Source of the DNA: Streptomyces sp. NRRL F-5126
Lineage (GTDB): Bacteria > Actinomycetota > Actinomycetes > Streptomycetales > Streptomycetaceae
Direction of reading: 5' to 3'
Assembly (NCBI RefSeq): GCF_000721265.1
Contig: NZ_JOFZ01000001.1
Span: 372,001 to 436,000 of the forward strand
Length of the DNA stretch: 64,000 nt
The first letter of the stretch is position 1. Each line of letters begins with the position of its first letter. The position numbers and the translations under genes were made by a program. Positions 9,638 to 18,097 of the stretch are shown here, piece after piece. Below the pieces are notes generated by a model that saw only the letters and a list, made by a program, of their open reading frames with translations, did no database searches and was not told where the DNA came from.

Positions 9638-9682
9638 GGGCAGTGGGGCGGGCCGGCCGCGCGCCGTCCCGCCCCACTGCCC
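9638..9682 (+). terminator. Terminator hairpin after ALF-repeat gene
   Basis: A perfect 15-bp stem (GGGCAGTGGGGCGGG / CCCGCCCCACTGCCC) with a 15-base loop starts 10 bases after the stop codon. It would separate the ALF gene from the small membrane-protein genes or only partly attenuate read-through. Confidence 0.8.
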
Positions 9683-9737
9683 GATCGATCTCTCCCGTCC
9701 GCGCGGGTTCCCGTGCGGACCAGGCAAGGAAGGGCAC

Positions 9738-10127
9738 ATGCTGACACCCGATATGTCCGACACGGGGTGGTGGATATTCGCCATCCTGTCCGGGCTGGCT
9801 ATGGGAGCGGTGATCGGCGCCCTGTGCCAGACGTGGCGCAAACGGTTGTACGCGCTGGTACTGCCCCCTCTCGGCGGCCTCGCCACCGCGCTCGGCCGCA
9901 CCCTGACGCAGGGGGACTCGGCACGCGAGGCGTCGTACCTGTACACGCTGGCGATGCTCAGCGGGGCGATCACGATACTGATCTACCTGCCGTGGATGAG
10001 GCGGCAGATCGCCCTGCGCCAGGAGGGCAAGGCGGTGGCCGTACAGGAGAACGCCAACAAGTACGCGTGGGTCTTCCTCGGCACTCTCGTGCCCGTCATC
10101 GTCGGCGTGGCGTTCCTCGTCCACTGA
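9738..10127 (+). CDS. Small integral membrane protein
   Basis: 129 residues with three to four predicted membrane helices (about 11-30, 38-52, 66-83 and 109-127). A good ribosome-binding site (AAGGAAGGG) precedes ATG 9738. No recognised family. Its position directly behind the ALF-repeat gene, 56 bases after the terminator hairpin, is what one would see for an accessory or immunity partner of the exported protein, but that is inference from context only. Confidence 0.7.
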   Translation: MLTPDMSDTGWWIFAILSGLAMGAVIGALCQTWRKRLYALVLPPLGGLATALGRTLTQGDSAREASYLYTLAMLSGAITILIYLPWMRRQIALRQEGKAVAVQENANKYAWVFLGTLVPVIVGVAFLVH

Positions 10128-10168
10128 CCGGAAGCGGGCCTGAGGGCCTTGGTGCAAGGGGGGTTGAG

Positions 10169-10660
10169 ATGCCGATCATCCTGTGGGTCGCCATCGCGCT
10201 GGTGCCGAACGTGGTGCTCACGTGCGTGCTGCTGCGCTGGCTTCCCGTACGCGGTGAGCGGTGGATACCGGCGTTGTCACTGCCGGTGCTCGCCGCGCTC
10301 GTGCTGGTCCTGCGGTTCGGTGCGCAGGTCCCGTGGTCCGAGGCGTTCGCCGGCGGCGCAGGGTTCGTGTGGGGCGCCGTGCTGGCGCTGCTGCCGTTTC
10401 GAGGGTGGGTGTCGTCATGGACGCTCCCCGTGCACGGCGAGGAGCGGCTGCGGTGGCGCGAGGTGCTGTTCGTGCTGATCAGCACCTTCACGCCGCTGTC
10501 GACGCGCAGGACGAAGGCGGCGGTGGACAAGGCGTTCACGCCGCGCCAGGTGAAGCGGCTGCGTGGGCCGTTCCCTTGGCCGCTGGGTGTGGCCCTGTTC
10601 GTGGTCCCGGTGCTCTGCGCGCTCGTCGCCGGGTGGGCGTCGGGTCTGCTGGAGCGCTGA
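10169..10660 (+). CDS. Small integral membrane protein
   Basis: 163 residues with hydrophobic segments at about 2-23, 33-50, 58-78 and a last one near 140-158, flanking a charged loop (TPLSTRRTKAAVDKAFTPRQVKRLRG). ATG 10169 follows AAGGGGGG at a suitable distance. No family recognised. It is 41 bases behind the membrane protein at 9738 and probably in the same transcript. Confidence 0.7.
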   Translation: MPIILWVAIALVPNVVLTCVLLRWLPVRGERWIPALSLPVLAALVLVLRFGAQVPWSEAFAGGAGFVWGAVLALLPFRGWVSSWTLPVHGEERLRWREVLFVLISTFTPLSTRRTKAAVDKAFTPRQVKRLRGPFPWPLGVALFVVPVLCALVAGWASGLLER

Positions 10661-10690
10661 GGGCGCCGGCGCCCGGCTTGCTCCTGCGCG

Positions 10691-12280
10691 CTAGAGGTCG
10701 GCGGCCGAGCGCTGCTTGAGGCCGTACTTCGTCGCGATGGCGTTCCACAGCTTGGCGGCGCGCTTCTTCGCCGTCGTCGCCTCGCCGCTCGACCTGTCGC
10801 CCTGGGCCTCCGCCGAGGTCCTGCGCGCGCTGCCGTGCTTGCACACCTTGTGGCTCTTGGCCTGCTGGCCCCACGTCGCGTAGTGGTCGTCGGCGGCGGC
10901 CGACGCCTTCCACCCGGCCTTGAGGGCGGACGCCAGCTGGTCGTGGTTCGGGAGCTTGTCGATCGCGAGCTTGTCGAGCCGGTCCGCCAGGCCGCGGCGC
11001 TGCTTCGCCGCGTCGTGCAGGTCGGATGCCGCGCCGTCCAGGTTCTTGCACGTCTTGATGTCGCCGACGGCGCCGATCACGGCCTCACGGCTGTCGTTGC
11101 TGTCGGCGAGGAGCTGGTCGAGCGCCTTGGCCTGGGGCTGCGCCGGGTCGGCAGGGGCCGACTTGCCGTCCCCCGCCGACGCGGAGGAGTCGGCGGCGAC
11201 CGTCGCGTCGCCCTTCTTCCCGTCTCCGCCGCCGCCGCTCAGCAGCGCGCCGACGCCGAAGCCCACCACGGCGACCACGGCGACGCCTGCCCCGATGAGG
11301 ATCGCGGGCGACTTCTTGCGGCCAGGTCTGCTGCCGCCGCCGTCGCGGAAATCGCCCTGGTAGCCGCCCTGGCCGCCGGGCGGCGGCGTGTCGTAGCCGG
11401 AGGGCTGGGGATAGCCGTAGCCGGATGTCTGCTGGTAGGCGGGGGGCTGGGGGTATCCGTAGCCGGACGACTGCTGGTGGGCGGGGGGCTGGACGCCCGC
11501 GGAGTCGTAGCCGTCGAACTGCGGCAAGTGCTGCGTGGCGTCGGTGTTCTGGGGTGCGGCGAGGCTGACCTGCCTCGCCTGGCCTATGCGTCCGCCGGAC
11601 GCGGGCCCGCCGTTGCCGTTGCGGAAGAGGTTGTCGAACTCCGCGGGCGGCTGCCTGGGCGGCTCCTCGCCGCCGGGGGCCGCTCCGTAGGCGCCGCCGG
11701 GCGGCGGCGTGTGCGGGTCCTGCGGCGGCACGGGCGCGATGAACTGCGTCGCCTGCGCGTCCGGGTGCTGCGGGCCCGGCTGCTGGGGCTCGGGCTGCGG
11801 GAAGCCCGGCTGGGGGATCGGCTGATGGGCGGTCGGGTCCTGCTGCGGGAACGGCGGTATGAACTGCGTGGCCGCCGAGTCGCCGCCCGGCGGCATCGGG
11901 ACGCCGGCGCCGGGCACGGGCGGCAGGAACCGCGTCGCGTCCGCGCTCCCTGGCGCGGGGCTCTCCGCGGGCAGGGGCTGCGCAACGCCGTACCCGTAGG
12001 ACGCCTGGGAAAGCTGCGACGGGTCGGACGCGTCGGACTCCTGCGGGTAGGACGGGCTCTCGTAGAGCCTGCCCTGGAAGGACTGGCCGCCTCCCCCGTA
12101 CGGTTCGCCGCCCGCGGCGTCGCCGTACGACGGCTGGGCATGCCTGCCGTGCCGCCCCTGGCCGCCGCTCTGGCCCTGCTGCGGGCCGTTCGGGTCGTCG
12201 CCGGACGCGTGCCAGGGCTGCGCCCACGGCTGCTCGCCTCCGGGCGCGACCCGTTCATCCCCTTGCCCGCCGTGCGTCAC
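10691..12280 (-). CDS. Pro/Gln-rich single-pass membrane protein with TQ(F)IPP motifs
   Basis: 529 residues. Residues 1-320 are disordered, rich in Pro, Gln, Gly and Tyr, and carry four related motifs: ATRFLPPV (T116), ATQFIPPF (T138), ATQFIAPV (T178) and ATQHLPQF (T249). Two copies of QQ(S/T)SGYGYPQP lie at about 269-293. A Lys/Arg-flanked membrane helix (AILIGAGVAVVAVVGFGVGAL, about 326-346) follows, then an external region of about 180 residues with two Cys. The TQ-hydrophobic-hydrophobic-P pattern resembles sites favoured by actinobacterial PknB-type Ser/Thr kinases, so a phosphorylated cytoplasmic tail is plausible. GTG at 12280 is preceded by AGGAGT. Function unknown. Confidence 0.8.
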   Translation of the reverse strand: MTHGGQGDERVAPGGEQPWAQPWHASGDDPNGPQQGQSGGQGRHGRHAQPSYGDAAGGEPYGGGGQSFQGRLYESPSYPQESDASDPSQLSQASYGYGVAQPLPAESPAPGSADATRFLPPVPGAGVPMPPGGDSAATQFIPPFPQQDPTAHQPIPQPGFPQPEPQQPGPQHPDAQATQFIAPVPPQDPHTPPPGGAYGAAPGGEEPPRQPPAEFDNLFRNGNGGPASGGRIGQARQVSLAAPQNTDATQHLPQFDGYDSAGVQPPAHQQSSGYGYPQPPAYQQTSGYGYPQPSGYDTPPPGGQGGYQGDFRDGGGSRPGRKKSPAILIGAGVAVVAVVGFGVGALLSGGGGDGKKGDATVAADSSASAGDGKSAPADPAQPQAKALDQLLADSNDSREAVIGAVGDIKTCKNLDGAASDLHDAAKQRRGLADRLDKLAIDKLPNHDQLASALKAGWKASAAADDHYATWGQQAKSHKVCKHGSARRTSAEAQGDRSSGEATTAKKRAAKLWNAIATKYGLKQRSAADL

Positions 12281-12434
12281 CAGGACTCCTACGTGTGGAA
12301 CGTGTGGACCTTCGGAACCGTCGGCTCACGCTACCGGGTGAATCCAGGGCTCTGCCACGGGCTCCGCCTCACGTGACGAACGTCCCCCGCCGCTCCCCCC
12401 GGTGAGATGGCGGCCCTCCCCGGCCGCCCGCACC

Positions 12435-13817
12435 TCACGCGACATGCACCTCCGTCTCCGCGGCGAACTCCCGCACCACCGGCTCGCTCCCGTACGGCTC
12501 AAGACGCAGCCTGAGGTCCTCCAGGTACTCCGTGCCGCGGCTGGAGCGCAGGGTGCCGAGGAGTTCGGCCGCCTGCGCGCCCGTCCTGCACGCCTCTTCC
12601 ACCTCGCGCTGCTGGACCTGCGCCGCCGCGAGCACCACGAGGCCGATGGCCCTGCGCCGCGCGCGCGTTTCCGGATGGCCTTCGAGCGCGTCACGCGCGT
12701 GCTGCGCCGCCGCCTGGGGGCGGCCGAGGTCGCGGTAGCAGTGCGCCAACTCGTCCGCCAGGTAGGCCTGGTCGAAGTGGGCGATCCAGTCGGGATCGTC
12801 CGCCGGGTCGTCACCCGCCCTGTCGAGCGCGGTCTGCGCCCTGTTCGCGACCTCTTGACAGAGGTGCGCGTCGCCCATGAGCGCGTGCCCTCTCGCCTCC
12901 GCCGCGTAGAACATCGCGAGCGCGCGCTCCGGCACGTGCCCCCGTGCGCCCTCCTGCGCCGCCCTGGCGAGCTGGGTGATCTCGCGCGGGTTGCCGAGCT
13001 GCGCGGCGAGATGGCTCATCGACGCCGCCAGCACGTACCCGCCGTAGCCGCGGTCGCCCGACGCCTGCGCCAGCCGCAGCGCCTGGATGTAGTAGCGCTG
13101 CGCGAGGCCCGGCTGTCCCGTGTCGACGGCCATGTACCCGGCGAGTTCGGTCAGGCGCGCGACGGCCGCGAACAGGCGTCTGCCGACCGCGTCCGGATAC
13201 GACCCCGCCAGCAGCCCCGACACGACGCTGTTGAGGTAGTGCACGACGACGGGACGCACGTGTCCGCTGCCGAAACGGTGGTCGAGATCGTTGAGCGCCG
13301 CCGTCATGGCCACGACCGCGTCCACGTCAGCGTGGCCGACGCGCGCACCCGACGACCGCTCGACTGCCGCGTCGGCGCCGGTGATCAGCCAGTCCCTGCT
13401 GGGCTCGACGAGCGCCGACGACGCGACGGACGACCCGGCCAGGAAGTCGCGGCGGCCGACATCGCTGCGCCACAACTCGCAGACCTGCTCGATCGCGCCG
13501 ACGACCGTGGGTGCGAACTGCAGTCCCACGCCCGACGCGAGGTGCTTGCCGTTGGCCATGCCGATCTCGTCGATCGTGACCGTACGGCCGAGCTTGCGCC
13601 CGAGCGCCTCGGCGACGATGGCGGGCGCGCGCCCCCGCGGCTGCTGGCCGCGCAGCCACCGCGCCACGGACGTCTTGTCGTACCGCAGGTCGAGGCCGCG
13701 TTCGTGGCCGACCATGTTGACGCGCCGGGCGAGCCCGGCGTTGGAGCACGCCGCTTCCTGGATCAGCGCCTGAAGCCGTTCGTTCGGCTGGCGCGCGACG
13801 AGAGGTCTGGCTGCCAA
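12435..13817 (-). CDS. NsdA-like regulator with N-terminal HTH-like and TPR-like regions
   Basis: 460 residues. The first 90 (RPNERLQALIQEAACSNAGL, then DKTSVARWLRGQQPRG and RTVTIDEIG) match the layout of the Streptomyces NsdA family, negative regulators of differentiation and antibiotic production. The rest is a helical TPR-like array (GYMAVDTGQPGLAQRYYIQAL, AAQHARDALEGHPE). TTG at 13817 is chosen because GGAGG lies 6 bases ahead. It is divergently arranged with the Prim-Pol-like gene at 14178. Whether this copy controls development is inference from family resemblance. Confidence 0.78.
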   Translation of the reverse strand: MAARPLVARQPNERLQALIQEAACSNAGLARRVNMVGHERGLDLRYDKTSVARWLRGQQPRGRAPAIVAEALGRKLGRTVTIDEIGMANGKHLASGVGLQFAPTVVGAIEQVCELWRSDVGRRDFLAGSSVASSALVEPSRDWLITGADAAVERSSGARVGHADVDAVVAMTAALNDLDHRFGSGHVRPVVVHYLNSVVSGLLAGSYPDAVGRRLFAAVARLTELAGYMAVDTGQPGLAQRYYIQALRLAQASGDRGYGGYVLAASMSHLAAQLGNPREITQLARAAQEGARGHVPERALAMFYAAEARGHALMGDAHLCQEVANRAQTALDRAGDDPADDPDWIAHFDQAYLADELAHCYRDLGRPQAAAQHARDALEGHPETRARRRAIGLVVLAAAQVQQREVEEACRTGAQAAELLGTLRSSRGTEYLEDLRLRLEPYGSEPVVREFAAETEVHVA

Positions 13818-14177
13818 TGAATACCTCCTGTGCCCGCAGTGATCATCTCCGTGACACTGCCCTGCGGATATGCGGAGAATGCGGAAGTTCAGCGTTATTG
13901 ATGACGTTCGCGCTGTTCACCGGGTGTGTCGGAGGCGCCGCCTGGGACGCTGGCGCCGACCGGTGCGCCCGGGACCGCCCGCCCCCGGCTGCCTCCGTCC
14001 CGGCCGCGCGTCCAGTCCCCGCAGAGGGCTACCCGCCACGGCGGCGCGGCCTCGCGCGCGCCCCCGGCAGTGCACCGGTGCGCCCCGGATGCCGGATCCG
14101 GCCCTTTCGCGAGCGGGGGCGCACGCCGTGACGGTCCGGTGCCGTAACCCGGCGTGGCGGCGGGAGTTGTGCTGTTC
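13818..14177. promoter_or_regulatory. Divergent intergenic region
   Basis: 360 bases between the leftward NsdA-like gene and the rightward Prim-Pol-like gene. It should hold both promoters. I see the GGAGG site of the regulator at its left end and GC-rich imperfect palindromes, but no clear -35/-10 pair and no convincing small gene. Confidence 0.45.
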
Positions 14178-14840
14178 GTGGAAGAGAGCATCGGTGTCAA
14201 GGACGCCGCCAGGATCCCCGGTCAGCGCACGCAACTCCCCCTCGACAGCGCCGTGATGTACACGGAGGAACGCCACTGGGACGTTTTCCCAGGGACCTGG
14301 CTGGAGGCGGCAGGCGGCGCGGAGACCTGCTCCTGCGGGCAGCCGGAGTGCACTGCCCCCGGCGCGCACCCGGCGGGCGACGGCTGGGCGACGGAGGCGA
14401 CCGGCAGCGGCGCCACGGCGCGCAGGCTCTGGGCGCGGCAGCCGATGGCCTCGGTGCTGCTGCCGACGGGGCGCGCGTTCGACGTGCTGGACGTGCCGGA
14501 GTCGGCGGGTTTCCTGGCACTCGCGCGCATGGAGCGCATGGAGCTGCCGCTCGGCCCGGTCGTGCGCACGCCCGACCGCAGGATGCTCTTCTTCGTGCTG
14601 CCCGGCGGCGCCGCGAAGGCGGCCGGACTCGTGCGTGCCCTCGGCTGGTCGCCGACGGCGATCGACCTGGTGTCGCGCGGCGAGGGCCACTACGTGGCTG
14701 CGCCGCCGACGCGGATCGGCGGGATGGGCGCGGTCCAGTGGGCGCGCAGGCCCACCCGGGCCAACCGCTGGCTGCCGGACGCCGATGAGATGATCAGCCC
14801 GCTCGCGTATGCCTGTGGACAAGAGGCACGAATGTCGTAG
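14178..14840 (+). CDS. Primase-polymerase N-terminal (Prim-Pol-like) domain protein
   Basis: 220 residues resembling the bifunctional DNA primase/polymerase N-terminal domain proteins common in Streptomyces. Recognisable features are YTEERHWDVFPGTWLE near the start and the cysteine/histidine cluster CSCGQPECTAPGAHP. The typical helicase partner domain is absent, as in other short chromosomal homologues, so polymerase activity is doubtful. Candidate starts are GTG 14154, 14169 and 14178. The last is used because the conserved part begins at EESIG and GGGAG lies upstream. It is separated by about 150 bases from the ABC transporter genes downstream. Confidence 0.75.
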   Translation: MEESIGVKDAARIPGQRTQLPLDSAVMYTEERHWDVFPGTWLEAAGGAETCSCGQPECTAPGAHPAGDGWATEATGSGATARRLWARQPMASVLLPTGRAFDVLDVPESAGFLALARMERMELPLGPVVRTPDRRMLFFVLPGGAAKAAGLVRALGWSPTAIDLVSRGEGHYVAAPPTRIGGMGAVQWARRPTRANRWLPDADEMISPLAYACGQEARMS

Positions 14841-14994
14841 ACCGCCCGTAGCCTGGTTCGCGAGCCTGGCGCACCGGGCACGCCTCCACCCGCTCTCCAC
14901 CCGCTTCTCCCACCGCGGGCCGATGCCAGGAGCGTGCCCGGTGCATACGCTGGGCCCGTTCACGGGGGCGACGCACGGGGAGAGGTGCAGCAGG

Positions 14995-16290
14995 ATGCCG
15001 GACCAGGCACGGCCGGAGAGCGGAGAGCCGCGGGGCCCGGAGGGTCCGCGGGAGGGGCGGCAGCGGCCCGACCAGCCGCGTGGCCCGCTGCCGCGGGAGG
15101 CGGCCGACCGCCCGGCAGGTCAGCCGTCGCCGGGGGCGGACGGCGCCGCGCCGGGCCGTGGGCCGGGTGGCGCCGGGCCAGAGACTCGGCGGCCGACGGG
15201 CTCGGTGGCGCCCGGGACACCGCAGGACCGGGCGCCCGAGGGCGGCCCCCGCGCGCGGGAAGCGGCCGGGCCGCCGGAGCAGCCGCCCGCCGAGGGCCGA
15301 GTACGGCCGGAGCCGCAGGCGCGTGCACGGGCGCACGCGCAAACGCGGCAGCCGGGGACGTATGACGCGGCGCCGAGACAGGGCGCGCGGGCGCCCGAAG
15401 GCGCCCCGTGGACGCAGGGGCAGGCCGCACAGTCGCCGGGGACGTACGGCGCCGCACCGGGTCAGGGGCCGAGCGGTCCGGGGCCGGAGGCCCGACGCCC
15501 ATCGGCGGCGCGGGGCGGGCGCGGGGACGCGGTGCGCGTCGAGGGGCTGTGGAAGCGCTTCGGCGACCACGTCGCCGTCGCCGGCGTCGACCTCACGCTG
15601 CCCGCAGGACAGTTCATCGGCCTCGTCGGGCCCAACGGCGCGGGCAAGACCACGACGCTTTCCATGATCACCGGGCTGCTCAGGCCCGACCAGGGCCGGG
15701 TGACGGTCGCCGGGCACGACGTGTGGCGCGACCCGGCGGAGGTGAAGGCCCGCATCGGGGTCCTGCCCGAGGGCCTGCGACTCTTCGAGCGCCTCTCGGG
15801 CAGCGAACTGCTCGCCTACACGGGCAGGCTGCGCGGGCTGCCGGGCGCCGAGGTCGACAAGCGCGCCGATCAGCTGATCGACGTGCTGGGCCTGACGGGC
15901 GCGCGCGACAAGCTCGTCGTCGACTACTCGACGGGCATGCGCAAGAAGATCGGCCTCGCCGCCGCGCTGCTGCACAACCCCGAGGTCCTCTTCCTCGACG
16001 AGCCGTTCGAGGGCGTCGACCCCGTCTCCGCGCAGACCATCCGCGAGGTCCTGGTCAGGTACACGGGTTCCGGCGCGACGGTGGTCTTCTCCAGCCATGT
16101 GATGGAGCTGGTGGAGTCGCTGTGCGACTGGGTCGCGGTCATGGCGGCCGGCCGGATCCGCGCCCAGGGCACGCTGGACGAGGTGCGCGGGTCCGCGCCG
16201 TCCCTGCAGAACGCCTTCCTCGAACTGGTCGGCGCGCAGGGCCGCGCCGCCGGCGACTCGCTGGACTGGCTCGGCGGTGGCACGCGATGA
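14995..16290 (+). CDS. ABC-2 type transporter ATP-binding protein
   Basis: 431 residues. A long disordered Pro/Gly/Arg/Ala extension (about 1-180) precedes a complete nucleotide-binding domain: Walker A GPNGAGKTTT, ABC signature YSTGMRKKIGLA, Walker B VLFLDEP and the switch His in VVFSSH. It powers the membrane protein encoded immediately downstream, whose ATG overlaps this stop codon (ATGA). GGAGAGG precedes ATG 14995. The substrate is unknown. The N-terminal extension is unusual for an ABC ATPase, but such extensions occur in Streptomyces. Confidence 0.9.
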   Translation: MPDQARPESGEPRGPEGPREGRQRPDQPRGPLPREAADRPAGQPSPGADGAAPGRGPGGAGPETRRPTGSVAPGTPQDRAPEGGPRAREAAGPPEQPPAEGRVRPEPQARARAHAQTRQPGTYDAAPRQGARAPEGAPWTQGQAAQSPGTYGAAPGQGPSGPGPEARRPSAARGGRGDAVRVEGLWKRFGDHVAVAGVDLTLPAGQFIGLVGPNGAGKTTTLSMITGLLRPDQGRVTVAGHDVWRDPAEVKARIGVLPEGLRLFERLSGSELLAYTGRLRGLPGAEVDKRADQLIDVLGLTGARDKLVVDYSTGMRKKIGLAAALLHNPEVLFLDEPFEGVDPVSAQTIREVLVRYTGSGATVVFSSHVMELVESLCDWVAVMAAGRIRAQGTLDEVRGSAPSLQNAFLELVGAQGRAAGDSLDWLGGGTR

Positions 16291-17924
16291 CGACCGGCAC
16301 GTACACGCCCCCGGCCGGCTCCACGCACGCGCCCGTGGCCAAGGGCGCGCTCACGCCCACCTTCGTACGGCTCAAGCTCGCCCTCCTGCGCAACGGCCTG
16401 CGCCAGTCGTCCGGCAGGACGGTGGTGTGGGTGACATCGCTGGTGCTCGTCGTGCTGCTGTCCGCGGGCGTGCTCGTCGGGCTCGCCGCGCTGCGCGGCG
16501 TGGACGACGCGGCGGCGCCCGTCGTCCTCATCACGATGCTGCTGGCCATCGCGTGGGCGGTGATGCCGCTCTTCTTCCCCAGCGGCGACGAGACGCTCGA
16601 CACCACACGCCTCGCGATGCTCCCGCTGCGCCCCGGGCCGCTCACGCGCGCGCTGCTGGTCACGTCGCTCGTCGGCATGGGTCCGGTGTTCTCGCTCTGC
16701 CTCCTGGCGGGCGCCGCCGTCGCGACGGCCCACGGCGCGGCGGCCGCGGTCGTCTCGGTGGTGGCCGTCGTCGTCTCGCTGCTGACGTGCGTCGGCCTCG
16801 CGCGGGCGATAGCCGCCGCCAACACCCGCCTGCTGACGTCGCGCAAGGGCCGCGACCTCGCCGTGCTCAGCGGCCTGGTGATCGCGGTCGGCATCCAGGT
16901 CGTCAACTTCGTACTGCAGCGCATCGGCAAGTCGTCAGGACTGTCCTCGCTCGACCCGACCGCGCACGTGGTGCGCTGGATCCCGCCCGCCTCCGCGTTC
17001 GGCGCCGTGCAGTCGGCGGGCGACGGCGCGTACGGGGCCATGGCGGGCCAGCTGCTGCTCGCGGTCGCGCTGCTCGTGGCGGTCCTCGTCATGTGGCAGC
17101 GGTCACTGGTGAAGCTGATGACCGCGCCGGACAGTTCGACGATCTCCGCGGCCGAGCCCAAGCGGCGCCGCCGCGCCGCCGGCCGTGCGTCGCTGCTGCC
17201 CGAGGGCAGGACGAGCACGGCGATGCTGCGCACGCTGCGCTACCTCGTACGCGAGCCGAAGACGAAGGCGGCGCTCGTGACGTCGCTGGCGATCGGGCTG
17301 ATCGTGCCGGTGTTCAACGCGCTGGAGGGCGCGAGCACGATCTACTTCGGCTGCTTCGCCGCGGGCATGCTCGGCACGATGATGTACAACCAGTTCGGCC
17401 AGGACGGCTCCGCGTTCTGGATGGTGGCCATGTCCATCTCGTCGAGGCGTGACGCCTACCTGGAACTGCGCTCACGCGCGCTGGCGCTGCTGCTCGTGAC
17501 GCTGCCCTACTCGGCGCTGGTCAGCGTGGTGATGGCGGCCCTGACGCACCAGTGGCACCGGCTGCCGGAAGTCCTCGGCCTGTCCTGGGCGCTGCTCGGC
17601 GCGCTGGTCGCCGCGGGCGCCGTCACCTCGGCCCGGCTGCCCTACTCGATCCCGCAGGAGAGCCGCAAGAACGTCGCCCCGGGCCAGACGAGCCTGGCGA
17701 CGATGTCCCTGCTGGGCGGGATGCCGGCGGCGGCGCTCGTGGGCGCCCCGGTCCTCGGCCTCACGCTGTGGCTGCACCTGGCGGGCCACAACGCGTGGAC
17801 GTGGCTGCTGCTGCCGGTGGGCACGGTGTACGGGGTCCTGATCGCCTGGGCGGGCCTGCGCACGGCCGCGCGGCCGCTGGCGGACAGGCTGCCGGAGATC
17901 CTGGCGGCGGTCAGCAAGGGCTGA
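16287..17924 (+). CDS. ABC-2 type transporter permease
   Basis: 545 residues with about twelve hydrophobic segments, including VTSLVLVVLLSAGVLVGLAAL near the start and TWLLLPVGTVYGVLIAWAGL near the end. It forms the membrane part of the exporter whose ATPase is encoded just upstream; the ATGA overlap indicates translational coupling. It resembles large actinobacterial ABC-2 permeases duplicated into two six-helix halves. Substrate unknown. Confidence 0.87.
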   Translation: MTTGTYTPPAGSTHAPVAKGALTPTFVRLKLALLRNGLRQSSGRTVVWVTSLVLVVLLSAGVLVGLAALRGVDDAAAPVVLITMLLAIAWAVMPLFFPSGDETLDTTRLAMLPLRPGPLTRALLVTSLVGMGPVFSLCLLAGAAVATAHGAAAAVVSVVAVVVSLLTCVGLARAIAAANTRLLTSRKGRDLAVLSGLVIAVGIQVVNFVLQRIGKSSGLSSLDPTAHVVRWIPPASAFGAVQSAGDGAYGAMAGQLLLAVALLVAVLVMWQRSLVKLMTAPDSSTISAAEPKRRRRAAGRASLLPEGRTSTAMLRTLRYLVREPKTKAALVTSLAIGLIVPVFNALEGASTIYFGCFAAGMLGTMMYNQFGQDGSAFWMVAMSISSRRDAYLELRSRALALLLVTLPYSALVSVVMAALTHQWHRLPEVLGLSWALLGALVAAGAVTSARLPYSIPQESRKNVAPGQTSLATMSLLGGMPAAALVGAPVLGLTLWLHLAGHNAWTWLLLPVGTVYGVLIAWAGLRTAARPLADRLPEILAAVSKG

Positions 17925-17937
17925 GGCCTTGAGCCTG

Positions 17938-18034
17938 GTGCGGTCCGTGCGGTCCGTTCGGTCCGTGCGGGCCGCCCGGCCCGGGCCGCCGTCCTTCGTC
18001 CACGTTCCGTGGCGGGAAGGCGCACGGACCGCAC
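17938..18034. terminator. Bidirectional terminator-like inverted repeat with direct repeats
   Basis: GTGCGGTCCGTGCG (17938-17951) pairs perfectly with CGCACGGACCGCAC (18021-18034). The left arm sits in a short array of CGGTCCGT direct repeats. It lies between the convergent ABC permease and hydrolase genes and could terminate both, although the 69-base loop is long. Confidence 0.5.
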
Positions 18035-18097
18035 ATGCCCGGCCGGGCCCGGCCCGGCAGTCCGGGACTCAGGGCCACCGGGCCCTGTCAGGCGGTG

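Noticed and set aside
6565..9747. A 1060-codon leftward frame opposite the ALF-repeat gene
   Set aside because: Antisense to an alanine-rich gene with strong codon bias; the product is Arg/Gly/Val repeats without signals.
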